Shown here in pieces: positions 23,541 through 36,074 of a stretch of 64,000 bases of DNA. Numbering within the stretch: position 1 is the stretch's first letter; each line of letters begins with the position of its first letter. The stretch is from NCBI GenBank assembly GCA_015039365.1, contig WION01000143.1:62001-126000 (forward strand). The letters are read 5' to 3'. A program made the translations under genes and the position numbers. This DNA comes from Amanita rubescens. Its lineage: Eukaryota > Basidiomycota > Agaricomycetes > Agaricales > Amanitaceae. The notes beneath the pieces were generated by a model. The model did not search any database and was not told the DNA's origin. It saw only the letters and a program-made list of their open reading frames with translations.

Positions 23541-23876
23541 TGTTACACACGTGGAGATCACTGGGCGAAAAGCGAATTGAAAACTGGAAGGCAGCGAAGC
23601 GCTAGCAGGTAGTCTCCGTTCACGAACACGTCGAGTGGACTCCTAAATAAGAGTCCTCTGGGGCAAAATAGGGGTCAAACGTTATGTAATGTGCAGATGA
23701 GTCAGCGGTTTGTCAGCGTCGAAACGGCGTTGCCATGTGAATTGGGCTGCAACAGCCGCAGACTGGCTCGTAGCTCAACCTCTGGGTCACGAACAGCATG
23801 TAAATGTACAAGCTAATAGTACACAGGGTTTCAATGGTATAGATCAAAGTTCCATGTCCCTCGTAAGATAGTGCAT
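23541..23876. other. spacer between two minus-strand genes
   Basis: This 336-base stretch lies 5' of the protease gene and 3' of Hsp70-like gene A. It presumably contains the protease promoter. No coding frame or repeat is supported. Confidence 0.35.
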
Positions 23877-26329
23877 TCATGCGGCAGGCTCAGCCATGTT
23901 ATCATAGACAACCTTCGCTGAGCTCCTGCTCGCAAATCAATACAAGCCGGAAATCTCAAGATAAAACGAACGCACCGTCTCTCGACACCCTAAGTGGAGA
24001 AACAACAATATTTCAATCAGGAATCGCTCTGGAAAACATAGAAGGACAACAAACTTACGTTTTCGGTCCACGCAAGCTGTGCTTTCAACTCTGTCATTCC
24101 AAACAACAAGATGATATCAAACTCTTTGCGATAATACTGCATGCCATCCGCAGAGTGCCGAGTTGTCTCGGGCTCGGGTATACTAGAAGTATCAGCGACG
24201 ACCGTGCATACGGGTGAATAGTTATCTGCGATAGAGGGTGTGAATAATAATCAGACACGATGTCGGCAAGATTTACGCACATTGTTCGGTATCAAGCCAT
24301 TTAGGATCTTCTCGACGACCACGATAACACATGATTTCTTCAGTTCTCGACCGGATAGGAACTGTTGACTCCACGTGGTACGATCTCCGGAACTCTTTTT
24401 CTTCAGAAACGCGGGTACCCTGTGCAACAGAGTCAGTTTCAAAGAACTACGTCGTTTCCCCATCAGACCCACCTTCTGCAATATGACATCAAAGTAATCC
24501 GGTAACACAATCCTGCCTGAAGGACGGAAGATGGCCTTATTGGACCGTGCGACATGTTCTATGTCGTTTTCGTCAAACGACGTCAGACACTCTATTCCAT
24601 AGGTGGCGGTAGCAATGCGAACGCCAACACAGTGATCGATGTAGAACGATACAGCTCCATCGGCGACTGCCTTGTTCCTGTAACACAAAAAGACATCAGT
24701 CATGCCCGACTTGGAAACATGGGGAAACGTACAAATGACCATCCGGTCTGGAAACTTGGAGATCTTGCGCTTGAAGTTGTTCTTGAACTCTGGCAAACAG
24801 GTAATCGGACGCTGCGAATCCTCCGACCAAGAATACTGCCTGAACGTGGTCAACGCGAGCTCAGCGGAAGTACTTATTGATGCACATCGTGCTTACTTTG
24901 ATGGGAACGGTCGTTTGTGAGCGTTGTTCTTCGATGGCCGTCAAGATGGCCTGGAGAGACGGCTTGAATAACTCCTCGATCTCCTCGCTATAACCACGTG
25001 TTCAACATGTGTTACGCCAATCGAAAAAGGTAATACATTACCCCGCGATCTTCATTTGACCAGAGCGTATCCCCACGGTAAGATCCTTATCCTTGCTGGT
25101 CCCAAACCTAATGAACGCGGGGGAAGCGGGGTTTCGGAAGCTCAGTTTTGCGGACTTGTCAAAAACGGTGGTCATATGTTCGACTTCATCTTTGAACTTG
25201 GACTCTTTGAGCTTATCTAACAAAAAGTGGACGATTTCAACGCGACATCTAGAGAACATTGATGAATGATGCTCACCCTGAAGATAACTCCTCGCTCTTC
25301 GGCTAACAAAAACTGATCCTTCCAAGTGACCTATGGTGATGCAGTTAGCCGAGGTATGCTGATGGATCGGCAATCAGTTTGACCCACATTGTGGATGCGC
25401 AATCTCCTCAAACTCGCGATGAGACTTGCAATCATAAGCGCTGACATCGATCGTGCCACCTCCGCAATCGACTATAATAAGACCTTCCCCGGGCTGTGCA
25501 GGTCATAAGCGCGTATCCATATAAATACACAATGAATGGCTTACTTTCACCGCTTCCTTTGTGATACCTTTTTGGATGCAATAATGAAGACTGGCTTCAC
25601 CTTCGGTGACAAAGGAGATTCTGTCCTGGGCCTGAGTTTCATTTGCCACTAAACCCGCCTTGAGAGCCGCCCGCCGCATTTGTGCCTGTTGTTGACCTTC
25701 CCATCCGTTTGGCAGACTCAACACGTATTCGACGTTTTTCTCCACGGATTGCCAAAAGGCAGAACCGCCGGGGTGAGTTTGTTTGATGTAGGTTTTGGTG
25801 GATTCGTGGAGGTACTTGAGAAAGTCTGCGAGGATTTGTTCTGCTGTCTTGTTCGGTGGCAATGGAGGAAGATCATCGTCGTTGATGTGGGACGAAGCTA
25901 GTGCCTTGGGGCGTAAATGAAGCTTGAACCTAGTATATAATGAACGGGAATTAACGCCGTCGTTATCGTCGAGAGCGCGTACCATTCAACTCTAACAAAT
26001 TCATTGTCTTCTGCTTCCTCTATGAAATCATCCTGAGTGGCTTCAGCTCCGACTGCGCGAACCTCGCCCTCTTTGTCGTAATACAAGACAGTTGGGATTT
26101 TAGAATCACCACCGACTCTCTGCTGTGCTGGAAACCTATAAGAGCGTGGGATATAAAGTTGAAAACATTAGGCGCAGAAAACCGTGTACCTAGTCACTCC
26201 GTGTATTTCTGGCACGATACCGGGATCCAATAACGCGTATGATGCACCGCTGTAGGTCGTGCCCACATCGAATGCCATCACCAGCTTTCTTGCGCCCCCT
26301 GAAAACGGACCTCGCTGTTCTGGCACCAT
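23877..26329 (-). CDS. HSPA12-like Hsp70 family ATPase (copy A)
   Basis: ATG at 26329 (MVPEQRGPF) gives the first exon, with the phosphate-1 motif AFDVGTTYSGASYALL. Donor and acceptor at 26189/26136 lead to an exon reading GGDSKIPTVLYYD; the next begins FKLHLRPKA and contains VLSLPNGWEGQQ and FVTEGEASLHYC. Phosphate-2 is IIVDCGGGTIDVSAYD (exon from 25493). C-terminal exons include AVADGAVSFYI, a CYRGRREDPKWLDTEQ block, LLFGMTELKAQLAW, and a last exon reading SSAKVVYDNMAEPAA with the stop at 23877. The protein ends soon after the ATPase lobes and lacks a standard Hsp70 substrate-binding domain, as in fungal HSPA12-like families. It is divergently paired with CC gene B, 238 bp away. It is the most diverged and apparently intact copy. 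Client and role are unknown. Confidence 0.85.
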
Positions 26330-26567
26330 GACCGTGATCAGAGAGGAACGTCGAGTGTGAGGTGATGAAAGCACAGGTTTTAATAAGACTGCGGGAGAAG
26401 CGTGTTCAGGCGTGTTTGTGAAACGCGTTCAAAGCTTACGTTTATCCGCAGTGCCTCAATCCAAACACGAGGCAATCCGGACATCAAAAAAATCGGGCAT
26501 TTCACACGTTTTAAAGGTCTAAACCTCATGGAGTTCCAGCTAAGTAAGGCAGGGAAGCAACTACATC
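26330..26567. promoter_or_regulatory. shared divergent promoter of Hsp70-like A and CC protein B
   Basis: Only 238 bases separate the two start codons, so both genes must be driven from this interval. It does not share visible sequence with the promoter modules of the younger pairs (38.6, 43.9 and 51.3 kb). Confidence 0.5.
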
Positions 26568-28066
26568 ATGCTCGTGAAGAATGCCCTGGCCAACTCTCTC
26601 TCTACAGTCACAATCATCCGCATGGCTACCGTCGTTGGCGTCGTTGCGTCCCTTTGTGGAGGCGCAAAGTTCTGGTCGAATGGTTCTCGGCAAAGAAGAC
26701 GTAAAGAAGTCGAAATGAAGGAGTTGCAGGAAAGGAAGGATGCGGACATTGCCAATCTCCAGCGAACTTTGGATGACACGCGTGCCCAACTGCAGGCGCG
26801 AGACGATGCGATTGCCGTTCTCAAAACTCAGACAGATAGTCTGAAAGGAACATCGTTTGACGTTCAGGAGCAATTGCAGGCAACTGTGAGTCAACTGCAG
26901 GTGCGAGAAGCTGCGGTGGGCGCTTTAAAAACGCAAACGGATCGTCTGAAATTGGACGTGGACGAGACGCAACGGCTGTTGCTGGAGGCGCGTAATGAGA
27001 CGACGGTCGCGAAAAGAGAGCTGGTAATGTTGGAGGAAAGGTTATGGCAGAGTCGGAGAGAGCTGGACGCCGTGAGGGTGAAATACGAGCAAGCGCAGGA
27101 GTTGCTCCAGACCCGGACTGCGGAACTCAAGGCCGCTCAGGCGTTCTTGACGACCGCGGATAAACTGTCCAATGTCGATGTCGTAAACCTGGTCGACGCG
27201 CTTAATGCGGAGATACTCCAGGTTTCCGCTTTGGTCGCGGATGCATTTACGTTCGGGCCGAAGAATGGGGGAGAAGGGGATATTAATTCAGAAGATGTCG
27301 AAGAAGCCCTTGCTCGTGCTACCGAGACCGTCGGACCACGCATGGTCCAGCTGCTCACGGCTTCTGAACACAACGAGGATCCGATATTGGTCCAAATAGC
27401 CTTTCAGGGTGGCCTCTGCGCATACGTCCAATGGATCATATCATCCTGGTACTTTGAGAGCCCCGATAACGAGCAACTATTGAGGGACGTGTACACTCAT
27501 ATCAGAGATTCGGGTAAGCCTTCATATCCTCGCGATCCTACCGATCTGACGATCAAATCCATCTAGAGGACCAAGCGATATACGGACGATGGAGGGCAAT
27601 GACGAGAAAACACGTCCAGCAGATGATAGGCGAAGGGCCAGATTTGACGATGTATTTCCTGGATGCATTTGTCACGATCCTGGTTGCGGCTGGCCTGAAA
27701 AAGGAGCACTCCCATGTCGCTGATATAATACAGTCCAGGTTCTCCGGCGATGTTGAAAAGATCGTCAGAAAATCACAGGAACTGAAAAAGGTACTGGGGG
27801 AAGACGTAACGTCATGTGAGCTTGAAATGCTCTACATTGAGCCGGATCAAGTTTACGACGAGGCCACAATGGAAGACACTTTCCAGGACCAGTCAGTAAA
27901 AGAAAACGGAGTAGCGACTGAAGGCGTGCTTTGTACGACGGATTTAGGTCTTATCCGACATGAAAAGGTTAAAGAAAACGATTGGAAATCCTCGGTCCTC
28001 CTAAGGCCGAAAATCGTCCTGCAATCTAAACTGAATGCCATTGTCGCGAGCGATGAAGACAGTTGA
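26568..28066 (+). CDS. membrane-anchored coiled-coil protein (CC-B)
   Basis: Exons 26568-27513 and 27567-28066 join in phase 1 across a 53-nt intron; the protein is 481 aa. An N-terminal hydrophobic stretch (MATVVGVVASLCGGAKFW) is followed by a long heptad-rich coiled coil to about residue 200. Next comes a globular C-terminal domain with WIISSWYFE, and the splice junction reads GEDQAIYGRWRAM. A conserved late strand reads VLCTTDLGLI. The same order and junction recur in the other CC genes of this window, which defines the family. It sits head-to-head with Hsp70-like A. I know of no assigned function; the co-duplicated partnership with Hsp70-like genes suggests a cofactor or adaptor (inference). 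Confidence 0.8.
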
Positions 28067-28488
28067 GATTTGGATTCAGGATATACTGCGTTACCATACG
28101 TTTGATAACGACGGACATGACATCAGATGCTATTTATGACTTACGATCGTGTATTTGTACATGTTTTCTAGTTGCCTTTGATATAAACAACATGCAACTT
28201 CTATAACCTTAACCTAGACTTCTTTCACTTGTCACCATCTTCGCATGTCAAGCATGAGGTTATAGGTTATTGGCTGTGTAGAAGAAGTGACGCTGGCTTT
28301 ATGTCAGTTATAGCAGGAAAGCGCGTAGGATAGTTGTATCAATGACTTATTTGGGAAGCCATCAATCATCGTTGCCGTAAACTTTAAAGCGCCTCTGGAC
28401 AGCACGCTGGCCTTGTGTCGCCTACACAGCAACTGCGCTCGTAGGGCTATTTCTAAGCCTTACGCTGCTGCGGTCTCTTTCGTTCACA
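28067..28488. other. spacer between CC-B and CC-C
   Basis: These 422 bases hold the 3' end of CC-B and the promoter of CC-C. I see no reading frame, and no copy of the cluster's repeated promoter module. Confidence 0.35.
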
Positions 28489-29779
28489 ATGATTGTTCTC
28501 CCCGTGTTGTTGCTTTTTGTCGCAGTGCTCATCCTTTACTACGTTCTCAGGCAACAGCAGCATATACGGAGTCTACAGAGTCAATGTGACAGCTTCTCAA
28601 ACGCAAATAGGGAACAGGAAAGCAAAATCGATGAACTACAGGGAGACGTTTCATCGGTAAAAGGCAGAGCGAACGATGCAGCCCGGGCCTTCAAAACGAA
28701 AGAGAATAATTGGAATACGAAGGCCACTGAAGGGCAACGCCGTATTACGAAGCTGCAGAACGACCTTGATCGGCTTCAAGAGAAATACAGCAGAGAGCTG
28801 AGAGCGGCACAAGACGAGCTTCAGGCTCTCCGTGAGCAGAGGGACGAGCTCAAGAAGCTCGTTGAGACCCAAGCCGTCGAGCTGACCGCCGCACGCGAGT
28901 TCACTTTCATGACCGACCAGGTCTCAGCAGCCGACGTTAGTCGGACAGTACAAGACCTCAATTCCGCCATATACCAAACTGCTATGCAGTTAATCTCCAT
29001 CGAACAACCCACCCCTGCCACTACAACCCCCTCTGCATCACCCGCCGCGGATATGGAACGCCTGCAGGTTCAGGCACGAAACAATACCGTCAATGTCATT
29101 GGCGAAAGATTGCTCCACCTCGCACAAACCGTTGGAAAAGAGGACGAGTCGTTCCCAATCCTCGCTTTCCAGAGCGCCATAGCCCACGTGTGCTTCTCCG
29201 TCATCTCTTCATGGGTTTTTGGGCGTGGCCACGAACCTCAGAACGAAATTCTCAACGTCACATACGAACAGATCTGGGCCAGCGGTAAGTGCCTAAATCA
29301 ACGTCGACCCGCATTGCTGACGACGCGTTATAGAGAGGCAAGCCGTTGCAGGTCGCTGGAGAGCTCTGACGCATACACAACTATCCAATATGAATGGCGA
29401 TAAAGTTCAACGCGAAATCCATGGCCTCCTGTTTTGCCTCCTGCTCTCTATCGGTTGGAGTGCCGAGCCGCGGCATATTCAGGCGTTGCTTATGGAAGAG
29501 TTGAAAGAGTGCATTGACGAGATCGCCGAGTTCGTGGCCAAGACGTCCAAGATGATCCGCGAGGAGTTCGTCTCGGACGACTTGCAGGTCACGTATGTGC
29601 GGGCTGGGCAGTACTTCAACCCATCCTTGATGGATGCAGAAGAAGGGCAAGCTTCGCCTGAGGTCCAGGCACCTGTCCTCGGTACGGTAGAGCTTGGTCT
29701 CGCGTTGCGAAATCGCGCTGGAGGACAGCAGATGTTGTTGAAACCGAGGGTAGCCCTTGATACTCCCACACCTGCTTGA
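28489..29779 (+). CDS. membrane-anchored coiled-coil protein (CC-C)
   Basis: Exons 28489-29284 and 29334-29779 join in phase 1, giving 413 aa. The start ATG opens a strong transmembrane anchor (VLPVLLLFVAVLILYYVL). A coiled coil follows, with DELQALREQRDELKKLVE near 28810, then a globular half with SVISSWVFGRGHEPQNE. The splice junction reads GERQAVAGRWRAL, then REIHGLLFCLLLSIGW and the strand VLGTVELGLALR. It is paralogous to CC-B and is the closest intact relative of the CC halves found in the fusion copies at 31.8 and 41.0 kb. It follows CC-B in tandem on the same strand. Confidence 0.8.
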
Positions 29780-29831
29780 TTATACGCTTCATACTACATA
29801 TATACCATTACGAGACAGAAGGTAGTACATA

Positions 29832-30059
29832 TCATATCTTCACGTTCATTACAGTAAATATCTCAATTACGACAACATTCGTCGACCCATTTATCTCCTT
29901 GACGTAGTACAACGTCCGAGCAATTCCTATTGTCGTCGTACACATGATGGACCCAACCACCAGCTTTTGAGACTTGCCTCTGGGATCATCCACTTGCATC
30001 TTCTCCGGATCGAATATGCTTCCGGGTGGAGCAAATACCTCCACGTCATTGGTTACCAT
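29832..30059 (-). pseudogene. remnant of a CC gene, C-terminal end only
   Basis: The minus strand reads DVEVFAPPGSIFDPEKMQVD and then MCTTTIGIARTLYY, matching the last exon of CC-F (37268-37762). No upstream exon is present: Hsp70-like sequence begins on the other strand at 30164. It looks like the trimmed half of a once divergent CC/Hsp70 pair. Confidence 0.75.
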
Positions 30060-30163
30060 ATAAACACAATCATCATAATCGTGGGTATTATGTAAATGCT
30101 CTCACTCAGAGATCTATCATCTATATACCCTACTGAGCACCAATCTACACTCAGGGCACCAGC

Positions 30164-33029
30164 ATGTCCCGCGCGTCTTTACCGCAAACAAAGCCTGATG
30201 ACGGATCTCAAAGGAAACTCGTTATTGCGTTTGACATTGGCATCACCTTCAGTGCCGTCTCCTACGTGTTTTTGATACCTCACGAAACGCCGGTAATTCA
30301 TAGCGTTACCCAGTGAGTTGCCCTTCTAGTGGTAACCGGCGGATACCTCATCTTAGGATTCCTTTCCAGGTTCCCTGGGCAACTCCGAGTCGGCGGTGAT
30401 TCCAAGATTCCAAGTGTCGTTTGTTACGACACGTATGGTAATGTCGTTGCTGTTGGTTCGGAAACAGACGTAGATACCAATCCTGAGCTCCTGGAAGTTG
30501 AAGGTCTTGTTCGAGCGGAATGGTGTGCTCCAACTCTTTATCAGCTGCCTCTCTCCTAACAAGGTGATATAAGGTTCAAGCTACATCTTCGACCAGCTCG
30601 TCTTGTTGCAGAGCAAGGGTTCGATGATAAAGACTTACCTGCACTTCCTCGGAATAAGTCAGTTATCGACATCTTCAGCGACCTGTTGAGATACATGTAT
30701 AAATCCACGAAGGAGTATATCCGACAGAGATCAGATGACATGTTGAGATCCGTTGGGAATAACATTGAGTTTATCTTCAGTCACCCCAACGGCTGGGAAG
30801 GCCGACAGCAATCCGAAATACGCCATGCGGCAATCAATGCAGATTTGGTCAACGCAAATGAAGCCCCGGAACGAATCAGCTTCGTCACCGAAGGCGAGGC
30901 CAATCTTCACTTTTGCCTAAACAAAATTCCTGATACTTTCAAGAAATACGTAGGTCGATTCTACTACAGTATCCGACTTGCTGAGTTGTGGTAGGCCAAT
31001 GACGGAATACTAGTCGCTAACTGTGGAGAAGGAACTGTGGACATCAGTTCATATGCGCGATCGAAGTCAATGACGTCGGGGAGCAATTTCGAAGAAATCG
31101 CTCCGGCTGAGTGTACGGGTGCTTCACCTTCCCTGACGCAACACTTACATCTCTTAGGCGTTTTGCAGGGCTCGTTGTTTGTCACCCGTAGAGCGCAAAC
31201 TTTTCTTACAGGTCAGCATAACCAAGTTTGTGACGTATGTGATCTAATCATGCTTTCTAGAGAAGCTTCATCTATCGAGGTTTGGAACGGAGAGCGACAT
31301 ACAAGTTATGACCAGATATTTCGACAAAACGACGAAACCCTGCTTTAGGGAACCTTCAAAACCGCACTTTATACGTTTTGGTCGAAATGAACATGATCCA
31401 GAACACGATATTCGGTCTGGCTGTATCAAACTCAATGGGTAAACGTTTATCATACGCTCAATGTACTATAATAAAATTTCATTGCATATAGCATCGACAT
31501 TGCGAAGTTTTTTGAACCTACCATAAAGGACATTATAAAAGCTATCGAAAAACAGACTAGGAAGACGACTACAAGGATTAGAGTACGTCTCTGAGAAAGT
31601 TGGATGTGTCATAACTAACAACTTGACGTAAAGGCTATCTGTATGGTCGGAACATTTGCTACCTCCGATTATCTGTTCTCCAAATTGAAGGATCATTTCA
31701 AGTTGAGGGGTATCGACATCTTGAGACCGGACGCTTCTCTGTGAGCAAAGAAACTGCTGCGCTTCGCATCCATTAACTTAAGGCTCTTGTATCAGAAACA
31801 ACGCTGTTGCAGAGGGTGCTATAATATTCAAAATGGAACCTTTTGTGTCCCCAGGCTGTGAAGCGCATCACCGTCTTACGAAACTGCAGAACGGCTTTGA
31901 CCGGCTTCAAGAGAAATCCAGCAGAGAATTGAGGGCGGCACAAGACGAGTTTGAGGCCCTCCGTGAGCAGACCGACGAGCTCAAGGAGCTCCTCGACACG
32001 CAAGCCGTCGAGCTGACCGCCGCAAGCGAGTTTACTTTCATGACCGACCAGGCACAAGCAGAGCTTCAGGCTCTCAGTGAGCAGACCGACGAGCTCAAGA
32101 GGCTCGTCGACACGCAAGCCGTCGGGCTGACCGCCGCACATGAGTTCACCCCCATGACCGACCAGGTCTCAGCGGCCAACGTTAGTCGGACGGTAAAAGA
32201 CCTCAATTCTACCATATACCAAACTTCTATCCAGTTAATCTCCATCGAACAACCCGCTCCTGCTACGGCCCCCTCTGCATCCGCCGCGGATACGGAACGC
32301 TTGCACGTCCAGGCACGAATCTATTCCGTTGGTGTTATTGGCGAGCGGTTGCTTCATCTCGCGCAAACCGTCGGACAAGAGGACGAGTCATTCCTTATCC
32401 TCGCTTTCCAGAGTGGCATAGCCCACGTGTGCTCTTCCGCTATCTCTTCATGGGTTTATGGGCGTGGCCACGAAACTCAGAACGAAATTCTCAACCTCGC
32501 ATACGAACAGATCTGGGCCAACGGTACGTCGCCCTTTTCACAATTGGCGTCAACCGCATTGCTGACGGCGCGTTGTAGAGAAGCAACCCGTTGCAGGCCA
32601 CTTGGAGAGCGCTGACCCATAAACAGCTATCCAATATGTAGCGGCGATAAAGTTCAACGTGAAAGTGCATAGCCCTCCTGTTCTACCTCCTGATCAGTAT
32701 CGGTTGGAAAGCCGAGCCAGCGGCAGATTCGCGGTTTGCTCGAGGAAGAGTTGAGAGAGTGCATCGACGAGATCGCCGCGTTAGTAGCCAAGGCTTCCAG
32801 GATGATCCGCGAGGAGTTCGTCTCGGATGACTTGCAGGTCATTTATGTGCGGGCTGGGCAGCACTTCAACCCATCCTTGATGGACGCAGAAGAAGGGCAA
32901 GCTTCGCCCGGAGTCCAGGCACCTGTCCTCGGCACGGTAGAGCTTGGTCTTGCGTTGCGAAATCGCACTGGAGGACAACAGATGTTGTTGAAACCGAGGG
33001 TAGCCCTTGATACTCACGCACCTGCTTGA
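30164..33029 (+). CDS. Hsp70-like / CC fusion gene (copy D), with a damaged last exon
   Basis: ATG at 30164 starts an Hsp70-like ATPase with the same exon structure as copy I. After intron 31741-31795 the frame continues NNAVAEGAIIFKMEPFVS and then, at about 31850, switches without a break into CC sequence (RLTKLQNGFDRLQEKSSREL). The Hsp70 part beyond this point is missing. The CC half carries a duplicated coiled-coil block (ALREQTDELKELLDT and ALSEQTDELKRLVDT). Nucleotide motifs are eroded: phosphate-1 reads FDIGITFSAVS, phosphate-2 VANCGEGTVD, adenosine motif MVGTFATSD. In the final exon an extra T near 32611 shifts the frame to an early stop (...ESADP, stop about 32620), and an in-frame TAG follows ATATG at 32639. 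The fused protein would therefore end there; the C-terminal CC segment at 32736-33029 is orphaned. Confidence 0.75.
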
Positions 33030-33201
33030 TTATACGCTTTATACTATATTACTACCCAAGTCGCACAGGGTATGTATGATATACCATTACGAGACAGAAG
33101 GCAGTTCCATAGTACATATCATATCCTCGCGTTCATTACAGTAAATATATACAGTATCTCAATTGTCAAAGTTTACGACAACGTTGGCTCGATATAGCAC
33201 G

Positions 33202-33546
33202 TTATAACTTATTATCCTCTTCGTTAACCCATTTATCTCCTTGGCGTCGCCGAATGTACAACGTCCTAGCAATTCCTATTGTCGTCGCGCACATGATGGG
33301 CCCAGCCATCAGCTTTTGAGACTTGCCTCTTGGATCATCCACTTGCATCTTCTTCGGATCGAATTCGCTTCCGGGTGAAGGAGCAAATACCTCCACGTCA
33401 CCCGAAACGTAGTCTCCATACATCATTTTCCGAAGATCCACCGTCTTGTTGAAAAGTCCTCCTCGAACATGGACTGAAGTTGTTTTTCCGGAAAACCATA
33501 CAAGCGTGACAGGTCTTGCTAACAAGCATGGGAAATGTGTAGTCAA
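33202..33546 (-). pseudogene. remnant of a CC gene, last exon
   Basis: The minus strand carries NKTVDLRKMMYGDYVSGDV, then EVFAPSPGSEFDPKKMQVDD and IARTLYIRRRQGDKW, nearly identical to CC-F. Upstream, only GFSGKTTSV-like sequence remains and the earlier exons are absent. It lies tail-to-tail with fusion copy D, the same geometry as CC-G with the 39.4-kb fusion copy. Confidence 0.8.
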
Positions 33547-33720
33547 AGGGTGAATATTGAATTGAGTCCTACCCTATGACAAACAGGCTACAACTATATA
33601 AATATGAATGAGAAAGCTACGTGGAACATAAGTGAAGCAATCAACGGCCAGGGGAACGACCGGATATACGACGGTGGGTGTTACAATGTGCGAGCCAATC
33701 AAAATGTGCTAAAGAAAGCA

Positions 33721-35903
33721 CTAGGATGACGAACTTATGGCAAGCCTCCTCACCCGCCGCTCTTCACCAAGTGTTGCGATCTCCTTCTGCTCGATCACCT
33801 GGAAAGGCCACGTGAACCAATTTCCACCACTTCGCATATAAGGAAGATGCATATCCATGAGTAATGTATCCACATGTTGACACCAGCTGAATAAAAAACA
33901 AAAGATCAACCAAAAAAGCGACATTTATGCTGAAGAACTTACTCCCACAAGCAGAGAGCACCGCAGTAGCTCTCGTTGACGAGCATACACTCATTTGGGA
34001 ACCGCTTCCTCAGCCATGCAGCATAGTACTCCCCAGCAACCAGTGCTTCTTCTGCAGAAGACGGAAGCTGCATTATATCTTCGAGGAAGTACGAAGATAT
34101 CCAGTGAGCCGCAACTTCTAATGTGTAGCCAATATTGGCCCCAAACTGCAAGCATGTGTGAGAATAGATTCGATGGGTTGACGGCTTGACTACGTACAAT
34201 AGCACCGTTAATAGCAAAATCACGCTTTTCAATGTTCTTCGCGGGAACAATGCCACGATGGATCGAGGACGCCCATTGTTCGCTATCCGGATGGGCTGCC
34301 GGCGCATCCCTCAGGGTCATAAAGGACTCCCAAGCATCCTTCACCTGTGTTTGTGGAGGATGCTTGTTAATCCCCAGCTCTTCTGCCGTCTCGGCTAGTA
34401 ACAAGATACATAACTTTCAGCCTCACGTTCCCAAAAAACCACGATGAACAAAAACGAACCATCAAATAGACGGCTCCAAGATGATGTGAAGCCTGTGGCT
34501 AAAATGACAACATCCGCCGGCAAGCTTTCGCCCGTACTCAGAATCACAGAGCGGCCGTCCGCACCGAAGCCTTCCACATGGGTTGAAGGGAAAGCCTGGA
34601 TGTCTCGCCGACTGACTGCAGCATAGAAGCTGTCTGGGCGGTATACCCCCTCATCAGTGCTGTGCATGTTCCAGAAAAGTGATTTAGTGTTTCGGAGTGG
34701 AGAGTTTTGGGGGACTTCGAGTACGTCAAGCTAATGGTGGAGTGTCAGACAGCTGGGTCGTATGATGGAGGTAACGGAAATTATGTACCGATGACGAAGA
34801 TAATGTATCCCAAACGAAATGTGTGATTTTACTCCCCAGCCAGGTCGTGTGTAAGAATCGTCTAGAGGATTATCGTGAGGAGAACGAGAGATCGGGGAAA
34901 GGTCAAAGACTGACTCTAGGCGTGTCCGTAATTCAATATGAGGGGACAGTGTGCTCAACAATCTTATTTGAACAAATTCAGTAATCAGAAGAGAAGAGCG
35001 ACGACTTGCCACTTGCCGACTTCTGCGAAGATAGTTAGGGAGCGGCTTTTTGTTGGCTAGCGGGGCATCTGCTTTGTTAAACACAATGGCAACATTTCGA
35101 CCCTGATTTACCAGGTGGCAGGACGCACTACCAGAATATCAGATTCTTGGAGCGGGTGCAAGAGAACGCGATATCCTACTCTTGGGCGGATTTACCGCCT
35201 CCTACGACGACGACGTGTTTGGGTTCACTCTCAGAGTTGGTCCGCTCAAGAATGTTATCCAAATTTGACGCAAAGTTCTTTGAATGGACGATGAGGCCGT
35301 CGAATCCAGCAGCTTCCGCAGCCGATTCCGACAAGGCTTTAGGGACACTGGGTAAATGGCAACCCTGTAAATACGCATACTTCAGAAGCTGTTCAAACAT
35401 TTTCAAACTGAGTACTGACGCCAGTGCACAGGACAAGTCGGGAGTATTCAAGGGTTGTTATGGTTCCCTCGCGCTTGTCCTTGATATCCACGTTCCAGGA
35501 GCCGCTAGGAGACCGCCGTATGTTGAGGACCTCAACCTCAAATTTGATTTTATCTTTCAAAAATGTCTCCGCAAACGTTTCCATGTAATTGCATAAATGT
35601 TCTCCGGACAGTCGACCGCCAGTCTTTGCGGAGTCCTCAGGCAATGGCATGGATAAAGAAGAGAAGCAATACTCTCCATGGGGGCTATGGCAAATCATTT
35701 AACAGATGAGGGACAAGCGTCCAGGTAACGTACTTGTTAATCTTCATGCCGGGGTAGATACGATGCCTGGCCCAGACGCCTCCAGGAGAGCTGTCCTCTG
35801 TAAGCAGCTGGACGTCAAACCCATCTTGTATCAGGACGTGAGCAGTGATAAGACCGGCGGGACCGGTGCCAATAATTCCTACAGTATTAGCGAGGGTGGG
35901 CAT
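33721..35903 (-). CDS. flavin-dependent monooxygenase (FMO-like)
   Basis: ATG at 35903 places the FAD-binding Rossmann motif GIIGTGPAG at residues 9-17. A multi-exon frame then reads PGGVWARHRIYPGMKINK, an exon with GRLSGEHLCNYMETFAE, and SRLVLCTG. The second dinucleotide-binding motif is VVVVGGGKSAQE (NADPH side), in the exon near 35180. Later exons contain LPADVVILATGF, the ATG-type motif of this superfamily. The last exon ends WTWPFQVIEQKE... with the stop at 33721. These enzymes oxygenate soft nucleophiles or act on secondary metabolites (family knowledge); the substrate is unknown. It is unrelated to the cluster around it and is probably a bystander between duplicated blocks. Exact exon borders in 33.9-35.2 kb are approximate. 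Confidence 0.75.
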
Positions 35904-36074
35904 TGCGGAGGTAGGAGGGTGAAGAAGCGAAAGAGTTCCGAACCCCAACCAGTCATTTCAACCTCCGCGTGTACAGTCAACTCGTAACCCAAACCCTGAA
36001 CTCTAGAACGTGATTGACAGGAGATGAATTAATCAAGTCCGCCAGCGTGTCACATCCTGTCACATAACGCACGA

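Noticed and set aside
31037..31348. Internal stop at about 31346 as a break in Hsp70-like copy D
   Set aside because: An intron ending TTTCTAG at about 31260 changes the frame and restores the conserved block with VMTRYFDKTTKP, so this exon is intact.
34186..34626. Short plus-strand frames inside the monooxygenase region
   Set aside because: They are antisense to FMO exons whose motifs are clear on the minus strand.
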